The notes beneath the pieces are model-generated. The model saw only the letters and a program-made list of their open reading frames with translations. It did no database searches and had not been told where the DNA came from. From positions 1 to 8,341 of the forward strand of contig JAFXMP010000136.1 in NCBI GenBank assembly GCA_017530275.1: a stretch of 8,341 nucleotides of DNA. Direction: 5' to 3'. The stretch is from Clostridia bacterium. Lineage in GTDB: Bacteria > Bacillota_A > Clostridia > Christensenellales > Aristaeellaceae. Each line of letters starts with the position of its first letter. Position 1 is the first letter of the stretch. A program made the translations under genes and the position numbers. Shown here piece by piece: positions 4,952 through 8,341 of this stretch.

Positions 4952-4966
4952 TCCCGCTCCGCCTCC
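4948..4966 (-). repeat. Copy 2 of a 19-bp gene-junction sequence
   Basis: On the minus strand GGAGGCGGAGCGGGAATGA spans the end of the 88-aa gene (EAERE and stop) and the ATGA start of the 96-aa gene. It matches 3413-3431 at 18 of 19 positions, although the genes on either side are unrelated. Confidence 0.6.
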
Positions 4967-5214
4967 CTCACCCGCGTGCTCAGCACGTACCAGCCCCGCT
5001 GCCTGTCCTCCTTCTGTCGGTTGACCTTGTACCATGCTTCCCAGGCGATCTCCGCCCGGGTTTTGTTTTCCGCCATCACGTTCTGCTCGTAGCTTTCCTT
5101 CTGGATCCCGTCCGTGATGGTCCACCGCACCAGGAACGCCCGCGCCCGCATGTTGATGGGCTTGATCCCTGCAGCGGCTTTCGCCTTGTCCTTTGTCATG
5201 CTAGGAAGTCTCAT
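4948..5214 (-). CDS. Hypothetical basic protein (88 aa)
   Basis: The sequence starts with a basic Ala/Lys segment (TKDKAKAAAGIKPINMR), then RARAFLVRWTITDGIQKESY (strand-like), a helix with EIAWEAWYKVNR, and a final strand RGWYVLSTRVREAERE. The alternation suggests a small alpha/beta domain; I cannot name it. The start at 5214 is fixed by an ATGA overlap and GGAGG 8 bases upstream; an internal ATG at residue 6 lacks a binding site. Its end (REAERE) carries the ribosome binding site of the next gene in the 19-base sequence shared with the junction at 3413-3431. Confidence 0.7.
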   Translation of the reverse strand: MRLPSMTKDKAKAAAGIKPINMRARAFLVRWTITDGIQKESYEQNVMAENKTRAEIAWEAWYKVNRQKEDRQRGWYVLSTRVREAERE

Positions 5215-5465
5215 GCTTCCCGCCTCCAGTCCAGCAGCTGGCCGTTCTTTTTCCTGGCCAGCCGCGCCGGCTGTGCCGCCGTCCGGACCCGCGGCGCTTC
5301 CGTTTTCCTGGCCGTCAGCCAGCGTTCAAAGTCTTCCTCGGTCACTCTCCGGCGCTTTTCCCCAGGCAGCACCACGCAGCGCATGGTCCGCATATACTCG
5401 CCCGCCTTGTTGATGCCCACCTGCAGCCGTTCCGCCACGTCCTGCCGCGTCAGTATCTTGCCCAT
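5211..5465 (-). CDS. Excisionase/MerR-like HTH DNA-binding protein (84 aa)
   Basis: Residues 5-52 have the winged-helix pattern of excisionase-type (HTH_17/MerR-like) proteins: LTRQDVAERLQVGINKAGEY (helix-turn-helix), MRCVVLPGEKRRRV (wing) and TEEDFERWLTARK (final helix). The tail is basic. Such phage proteins bind DNA as small architectural or regulatory factors; some direct excision, but many sit in early operons with no integrase nearby, as here. AAGGAG lies 7 bases before the ATG at 5465. It overlaps the next gene by 4 bases. No integrase is in the window, so I do not call it xis. Confidence 0.78.
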   Translation of the reverse strand: MGKILTRQDVAERLQVGINKAGEYMRTMRCVVLPGEKRRRVTEEDFERWLTARKTEAPRVRTAAQPARLARKKNGQLLDWRREA

Positions 5466-5477
5466 CCAATCACTCCT

Positions 5478-5975
5478 TTACAGGTTTCCCCGGTTGTCCC
5501 AGACTTCTTTTTCCGATACGACGACGCCCCAGGCGGTTTCCGGATACTTTCTCCGGCTCCGCGGATAGGGCAGCCCGTGATAGACCTCCACGATGTGGCC
5601 GATTTCAAACTCCTCGTCCTTCAGCAGCCATTCGCCCTCTTCGATCATTTCCCGGATGACCTTTACGCAGGCTTTCCAGGTGTATTTCCGGCTGATATGC
5701 GGTTTCGTTTCCCAGCAGGTCACGGTCAGCCCGGAAGCGTCCGCGCTGCTGTATCCGTTGTACTGCCCCGGAACGGTGCCGCCGCCGTTTTCCCGTTCGT
5801 GCTGCAGGAACAGGTGCGCGTACTGCTGGAATTGCGGGAAGGTCAGCGCCGCGTATACGCGGATCCGGTACCCTTCCACCCCGCCGTACTTCAGCGCCAT
5901 CCGCAGCATGTACCGGTCCCGTTCCTCGTTCTTTTCTTCTTCGAACATGCTGATCTGGCCCTTGATCTCCGCCAT
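5478..5975 (-). CDS. Hypothetical phage protein with an N-terminal clamp-binding-like motif
   Basis: The protein has 165 residues if it starts at 5975 (MAEIKGQISMFEEEK). A start at 6005 is open but overlaps the upstream gene and lacks support, while 5975 lies 5 bases after the upstream stop with GGTGAG close by. Residues 7-11 are QISMF, close to the QLSLF-type peptide by which bacterial proteins dock on the DNA polymerase sliding clamp. The rest is mixed alpha/beta with many aromatic residues: RIRVYAALTFPQFQQYAHLF (37-56), HISRKYTWKACVKVIREMIE (93-112), EFEIGHIVEVYHGLPYPRSR (122-141). No catalytic motif is recognised. Clamp docking is only a suggestion from the short motif. Confidence 0.75.
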   Translation of the reverse strand: MAEIKGQISMFEEEKNEERDRYMLRMALKYGGVEGYRIRVYAALTFPQFQQYAHLFLQHERENGGGTVPGQYNGYSSADASGLTVTCWETKPHISRKYTWKACVKVIREMIEEGEWLLKDEEFEIGHIVEVYHGLPYPRSRRKYPETAWGVVVSEKEVWDNRGNL

Positions 5976-5980
5976 GCCGC

Positions 5981-6202
5981 TCACCAGTCCAGTTTCCGGC
6001 CGCATGCCGGGCAGTAATTCATCGGCACGCTGGCCGTTGCTTCATAGGTTTCTTCCGTGTTCCGGTTGTACAGGATGGCCGATGCGCTGATGATGTGCCC
6101 CGGGTACAGCTCCAGCGTCAACTCGCCGCTTTCCTCCGCTTCGATGGTGACCAGCTCGCCCTCGCAGTATTCGCAGGGTTCCTGCGGTTTCTTCCGCGGC
6201 AT
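5981..6202 (-). CDS. Small zinc-ribbon protein (73 aa)
   Basis: Two CxxC knuckles, CEYC (C10, C13) and CPAC (C64, C67), bracket a run of predicted beta strands, the plan of a zinc ribbon. The ending MNYCPACGRKL is typical of many small phage and bacterial proteins of this class. Possible roles are nucleic-acid or protein binding; none is shown. The ATG at 6202 overlaps the upstream stop by one base (TGATG), so the longer frame reaching 6286 is a shadow. It ends 5 bases before the next start. Confidence 0.78.
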   Translation of the reverse strand: MPRKKPQEPCEYCEGELVTIEAEESGELTLELYPGHIISASAILYNRNTEETYEATASVPMNYCPACGRKLDW

Positions 6203-6405
6203 CACACCACCCCCGCCAGCCCCAGCCCGATCAGCGCGCCCCACAGGATCCCGCCGCCGATGCCCATCAGGGACAGCCGTGCCCATTCCGGCAGGCGGAA
6301 CGGTATCTGCTCATACTCACACGCCATACAGCTCCACCAGATGGTCTTTTCCCAGTCCTGCGCAGCCAGTTTCCGAATAACGTTCCTTTCGAACATGTCC
6401 CGCAT
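6202..6405 (-). CDS. Small membrane protein with a CxxC motif (67 aa)
   Basis: The N-terminal half is charged and aromatic (MRDMFERNVIRKLAAQDWEK, then WWSCMACEYEQIPF with a CxxC pair). Residues about 44-67 form a Gly-rich hydrophobic segment running to the C-terminus, so it may be a tail-anchored membrane protein. Function unknown. The start is uncertain: I take the ATG at 6405 with GGAAAG just upstream, and an ATG three codons later is possible. The frame is open to 6483, but the extra part overlaps the upstream gene. A different frame opening at 6429 gives a protein with less natural composition and was not chosen. Confidence 0.6.
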   Translation of the reverse strand: MRDMFERNVIRKLAAQDWEKTIWWSCMACEYEQIPFRLPEWARLSLMGIGGGILWGALIGLGLAGVV

Positions 6406-6431
6406 CTCACTTTCCAGTAATACTTCATAGG

Positions 6432-6707
6432 TTATGCCGGCTTCCGGTCGTTGATCTGTTCCGTCAGCGCCTGCAGGATCCACGTGGCGTCCTGAAGCTG
6501 GTCGTTGGCCATCCTCAGCGCAAGCTCCGCATTCTCCAGTTTGTCGTTGATCCGCTCAATGGCGTCCTCGTTCTTCTCCACTTCCATCTGCGCCGTCTTG
6601 GCTTCCGCGTCGGCTTCCGCCTGCAGCTTCTTCAGCTCCTCCAGGCTGGCCGCGTGCAGCATGTCACTGTTTACAATCAGCGCCAGCAAACCCAAACTGC
6701 TTTTCAT
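6432..6707 (-). CDS. Coiled-coil protein with short hydrophobic N-terminus (91 aa)
   Basis: From about residue 20 the protein is one long amphipathic helix (SLEELKKLQAEADAEAKTAQ and onward), probably a coiled coil. The first 15 residues (MKSSLGLLALIVNSD) are hydrophobic, like a weak signal or anchor. Start choice is unsettled. The ATG at 6707 has a very good AAGGAGGAGG upstream but overlaps the previous gene by 44 bases. The ATG at 6662 fits the tight spacing (TGAcATG) but has no clear binding site and would remove the hydrophobic part. I prefer 6707 for the binding site. No family recognised. Confidence 0.65.
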   Translation of the reverse strand: MKSSLGLLALIVNSDMLHAASLEELKKLQAEADAEAKTAQMEVEKNEDAIERINDKLENAELALRMANDQLQDATWILQALTEQINDRKPA

Positions 6708-6975
6708 CCTGGTCCTCCTCCTTCAGTTTGTCCTCGTCGATCCAGTCCGTCATCGCCCATAAGTTCCACTTCATCGTTTCCGTGATCTTGCCGGCCTTGT
6801 GCAGGTAGGTGACGGCGCCGTGGTACTCGATCCGCAGCATGTCCTGTTCGTCGTGATAGTCTCCCTCTTCCGCATAGGCCCGCAGCATTTCGTACAGTCC
6901 GTTCTGCTCGCTTGTGGTCAGCACGTCCAGCGTTGTGTCCTGGATCTGATACCTGTATTTCCTCCAGCGGTCCAT
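6664..6975 (-). CDS. Hypothetical acidic protein (103 aa)
   Basis: A soluble acidic protein, basic only at the N-terminus (MDRWRKYRYQ), with helices around ENG-containing and MLRAYAEEGDYHDEQ segments and a tail rich in Asp, Glu and Lys (DWIDEDKLKEEDQDEK). No motif or family recognised. GGAG lies 7 bases before the ATG at 6975, and the previous stop is two bases away. The coding sequence for KEEDQ near the end doubles as the strong ribosome binding site of the next gene. Confidence 0.7.
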   Translation of the reverse strand: MDRWRKYRYQIQDTTLDVLTTSEQNGLYEMLRAYAEEGDYHDEQDMLRIEYHGAVTYLHKAGKITETMKWNLWAMTDWIDEDKLKEEDQDEKQFGFAGADCKQ

Positions 6976-6977
6976 GG

Positions 6978-7319
6978 TTATTCTCCTTTTACTGCGTGCA
7001 GGTCAACGCCCTCGATGATGGCCCGGAGCTCCAGAATATGCAGGTATTCGCCCATGACTTCTTTCTGCCGGCGCAGCAGATCCAGCGGGCAATCGTGCGG
7101 CGGTTCTTTGATCGGGCGCTCCGCATACTTCATCATCTCCGCCGCCTCGATCCGGTTGCACATGTCCCGCAGCTTTTCATGCCGTTCTTTCAGCTCGTAA
7201 AACTCCACGATCATCCGCTTCTGGTATTCTGGAAATGTACATTCGCTCATTGCTTTCCCTTCTTTCGCTCTTTGTTCTGCCACCCATTCCGCCCATTGTT
7301 CATACCGGTTTTCTTTCAT
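6978..7319 (-). CDS. crAss001_48-like small phage protein
   Basis: From about residue 30 the pattern EYQKRMIVEFYELKERHEKL, a variable linker, DCPLDLLRRQKEVMGEYLHI, then RAIIEG resembles the small helical phage proteins annotated as crAss001_48-related, two long helices with a conserved 'LL..Q...M..Y..IL..R' second helix. Their role is unknown. The start is uncertain: ATG 7319 keeps the gap to the upstream gene at 5 bases but has only a weak GAAG upstream, whereas ATG 7250 (MSECTF) has AAGAAGGG at a good distance and matches where relatives begin. If 7250 is right, 7251-7324 would be noncoding or encode a short peptide. Confidence 0.68.
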   Translation of the reverse strand: MKENRYEQWAEWVAEQRAKEGKAMSECTFPEYQKRMIVEFYELKERHEKLRDMCNRIEAAEMMKYAERPIKEPPHDCPLDLLRRQKEVMGEYLHILELRAIIEGVDLHAVKGE

Positions 7320-7324
7320 GGTCT

Positions 7325-7561
7325 TCAGACGAGGCGCTTCGCAAGCAGCAGGATCAGCGCGAAGAGCGCTCCTACCAGCGCGCCATTCACCGCAAGGATC
7401 GACTTGAGCAGAAAGCTGATGCGAAGCAGCAGGAGAAGTCCAACTGGCGGATAACCCTTGCTTCTTGTTTCCTCTCTTTCGTACTCGGCGTTATAGCTGA
7501 TCACCTCGTCGATATTCCAGTCATCGCTGCCAAACTTTGGCGCGCGCTCTTTCCGTGACAT
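7325..7561 (-). CDS. Small membrane protein (78 aa)
   Basis: The first 38 residues are charged and soluble (KFGSDDWNIDEVISYNAEYE). From about 40 to the end there are two hydrophobic stretches, GLLLLLRISFLLKSIL and LVGALFALILLLA, so it may form a membrane hairpin. Function unknown. AAAGGG sites stand before the ATG at 7561, which follows the upstream stop by 6 bases, supporting this strand. The opposite strand also has a protein-like open frame across the same bases but with no convincing start. Confidence 0.6.
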   Translation of the reverse strand: MSRKERAPKFGSDDWNIDEVISYNAEYEREETRSKGYPPVGLLLLLRISFLLKSILAVNGALVGALFALILLLAKRLV

Positions 7562-7567
7562 GCCCTT

Positions 7568-7846
7568 TCACCCTTTCCGCATATCCGCTGCCCCCGGGCA
7601 GCTGGCAAAATGGCTTACATAGCCAACGCTGACTTCCTCCGCCGCGTCACCGGCGGGATAGCCCCGGGCCGTGGTGCCGTCCATCAGCACGTACAGCGCC
7701 GGCCCGTTCGGGTTTGGGATGTAGTACGCCGGCGCCGCGTCTACCGGTGTCGGCTTGCCCTTCTCTGTCCGGATGAACCGGATCGGTTCACCGCAGATCC
7801 GGCAGCGCCGCTCCGGGTTCGTTCGCCCTGGTACGCAGTACGGCAT
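7568..7846 (-). CDS. Putative zinc-binding phage protein (92 aa)
   Basis: C15 and C18 (CRICGEPIRFIRTEKGKPTP) pair with H79 and C83 (HFASC) to make a likely CxxC...HxxxC zinc site around a beta-rich core (PVDAAPAYYIPNP; ALYVLMDGTT). The 'C..CG..I.FI.T..GK..PVDA...SH...CP' layout is common in clostridial phages and prophages; function unknown. GAGGAG lies 8 bases before the ATG at 7846. It is the second gene of the leftward operon, 18 bases after the Cro-like gene, so it should be expressed first after induction. Confidence 0.78.
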   Translation of the reverse strand: MPYCVPGRTNPERRCRICGEPIRFIRTEKGKPTPVDAAPAYYIPNPNGPALYVLMDGTTARGYPAGDAAEEVSVGYVSHFASCPGAADMRKG

Positions 7847-7864
7847 GAATCACGCTCCTCTCTG

Positions 7865-8071
7865 TTAAGCTGTTTTCACACGAGCAAACAAATAGCGCAG
7901 ATTATACTCCGGCAGAAGGTTTTCAGCGATTGAAAGTGCCTCCTCCAGCGTAAAATCGGACGCGCCTGTGATCTTGTTGTATAAAGTTTTCCTTGAAATT
8001 CCGAGCAGTTCACACACGGTTTGGTCGCTTATCATTTTCTTGGCCAAAGCGTTACGCAGGTTTTCCCTCAT
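7865..8071 (-). CDS. Cro-like HTH regulator (68 aa)
   Basis: This small protein is almost all DNA-binding domain: MRENLRNALAKKMISDQTVC, ELLGISRKTLYNKITGASDF (helix-turn-helix about 17-38), then TLEEALSIAENLLPEYNLRY. As the first gene transcribed away from the divergent CI-like gene it occupies the position of Cro, which shuts off the repressor and later the early operon. GGAGGTGA lies just before the ATG at 8071, one of the best binding sites in the window. The leftward promoter and operator palindromes lie directly upstream, so it probably regulates its own transcription. It is more AT-rich than the genes that follow. Confidence 0.85.
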   Translation of the reverse strand: MRENLRNALAKKMISDQTVCELLGISRKTLYNKITGASDFTLEEALSIAENLLPEYNLRYLFARVKTA

Positions 8072-8087
8072 GGTATCACCTCCGATC

Positions 8088-8101
8088 TACGATGCATCGT
8101 A
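8088..8101. promoter_or_regulatory. Operator O1, perfect 14-bp palindrome
   Basis: TACGATGCATCGTA is a perfect 14-bp palindrome lying just downstream of the predicted start of the leftward transcript, before the Cro-like gene. It shares the pattern wACGAyGCrTCGTA with O2, whose centre is exactly 30 bp away, so bound dimers would face the same side of the helix. Confidence 0.75.
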
Positions 8102-8111
8102 CCTGTAGTAT

Positions 8112-8140
8112 ATGATAAACGACGCGTCGTATTTTGTCAA
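8112..8140 (-). promoter_or_regulatory. Leftward early promoter (for the Cro-like gene and operon)
   Basis: On the minus strand a perfect -35, TTGACA (8135-8140), and a -10, TATCAT (8112-8117), are 17 bases apart. Operator O2 fills most of the spacer, so a bound repressor would exclude RNA polymerase. The start would fall near 8105, about 35 bases before the Cro-like ATG. Confidence 0.75.
8118..8131. promoter_or_regulatory. Operator O2 inside the leftward promoter
   Basis: AACGACGCGTCGTA contains the perfect 12-bp palindrome ACGACGCGTCGT (8119-8130). It lies between the -35 and -10 of the leftward promoter and is the obvious repression site for the early operon. Confidence 0.75.
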
Positions 8141-8149
8141 GCAGAAATT

Positions 8150-8163
8150 TACATTCCATCGTA
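8150..8163. promoter_or_regulatory. Operator O3, degenerate copy between the two promoters
   Basis: TACATTCCATCGTA matches O1 at 11 of 14 positions, with the right half intact. Its centre is 32 bp from O2. It lies between the two -35 elements, 9 bases before that of the plus-strand promoter, and may tune repressor synthesis, with weaker binding than O1 or O2. Confidence 0.5.
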
Positions 8164-8172
8164 CATTTTTTC

Positions 8173-8200
8173 TTGACAATGCAAAAAAATACACTATACT
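8173..8200 (+). promoter_or_regulatory. Promoter of the CI-like repressor gene
   Basis: TTGACA (8173-8178) and TATACT (8195-8200) are 16 bases apart on the plus strand. The transcript would start near 8207, with AAAGGAG (8208-8214) 10 bases before the ATG at 8225. The near-consensus match suggests a promoter active without an activator, fitting lysogenic expression. Confidence 0.75.
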
Positions 8201-8224
8201 AAAATGGAAAGGAGTATTTTAGAG

Positions 8225-8341
8225 ATGAATTTTCTTGCCAAACTTGAATTTCTAATGAAGCAGTACGGCTTAAACAAGCACACCCTAGCTCAAAGATGTG
8301 GCATCCCCTACACTACGATTGTTAGCTTCTGGGATAAAGGG
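8225..8341 (+). CDS. CI-like XRE-family repressor, N-terminal 39 codons (runs off right edge)
   Basis: The visible part, MNFLAKLEFLMKQYGLNKHT then LAQRCGIPYTTIVSFWDKG, is the first half of an XRE helix-turn-helix: a leading helix, a short turn, the second helix (KHTLAQRCGI) and the recognition helix (YTTIVSFW). It is the only plus-strand gene in the window and is divergent from the Cro-like gene, the position of a prophage repressor. Whether it has a C-terminal LexA-like peptidase domain (self-cleavage on DNA damage) or a metallopeptidase partner cannot be seen. Start supported by AAAGGAG and a good promoter. It is clearly more AT-rich than the early operon. Confidence 0.8.
   Translation, partial: MNFLAKLEFLMKQYGLNKHTLAQRCGIPYTTIVSFWDKG

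Noticed and set aside
1..8341. CRISPR array, tRNA, rRNA, IS element or integrase/attachment site
   Set aside because: No regularly spaced direct repeats, cloverleaf, transposase or recombinase motifs were seen; any att site must lie outside the window.

Overview
The window reads as the early/replication arm of an integrated or free temperate tailed phage (siphovirus-like) of a GC-rich Firmicute, most likely a gut Clostridia member. The reasons are: tightly packed genes of roughly 45-300 codons, nearly all on the minus strand and joined by ATGA/GTGA/TGATG overlaps; strong AGGAGG-type ribosome binding sites; a divergent Cro/CI-like regulatory switch at one end; and a terminase pair at the other. 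The host assignment is inferred from codon use and family resemblance only.

Right end (about 7865-8341): a CI-like HTH gene (plus strand, cut by the window edge) faces a Cro-like HTH gene (minus strand). Between them are two back-to-back sigma70-type promoters and three related 14-bp operator-like palindromes spaced about 30 bp apart. One palindrome lies inside the spacer of the leftward promoter. This is the immunity/lysis-lysogeny switch.

Middle (about 7846 down to 1948): a leftward early operon of about 19 small genes. They include several small putative zinc-binding proteins (7568-7846, 5981-6202, 4348-4575, 3118-3288, C-terminus of 2268-3149), three small membrane proteins, two short coiled-coil proteins, two internal HTH regulators, a crAss001_48-like protein and an XF1762-family GNAT-like protein. 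A GTG-start gene (3118-3288) is easily missed. Two genes (3871-4344 and 1948-2265) are visibly AT-rich against GC-rich neighbours and look like recent acquisitions. Two gene junctions share an almost identical 19-bp sequence that carries the ribosome binding site, which may be a module boundary.

Left end (about 1-1947): a 404-bp gene-free stretch rich in perfect and nested hairpins leads into a rolling-circle HUH endonuclease (Rep, 713-1543). After it come an intrinsic terminator, a possible weak promoter, the small terminase subunit and the start of the large terminase subunit. The hairpin-rich stretch beside rep is the least explained part of the window. It could be a Rep origin, a structured leader RNA or antisense control of rep.

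In outline: the switch decides lysogeny, the leftward promoter drives the early operon, Rep would start rolling-circle replication, and the terminase packages the DNA. Most of the small early genes have no function that can be read from sequence.
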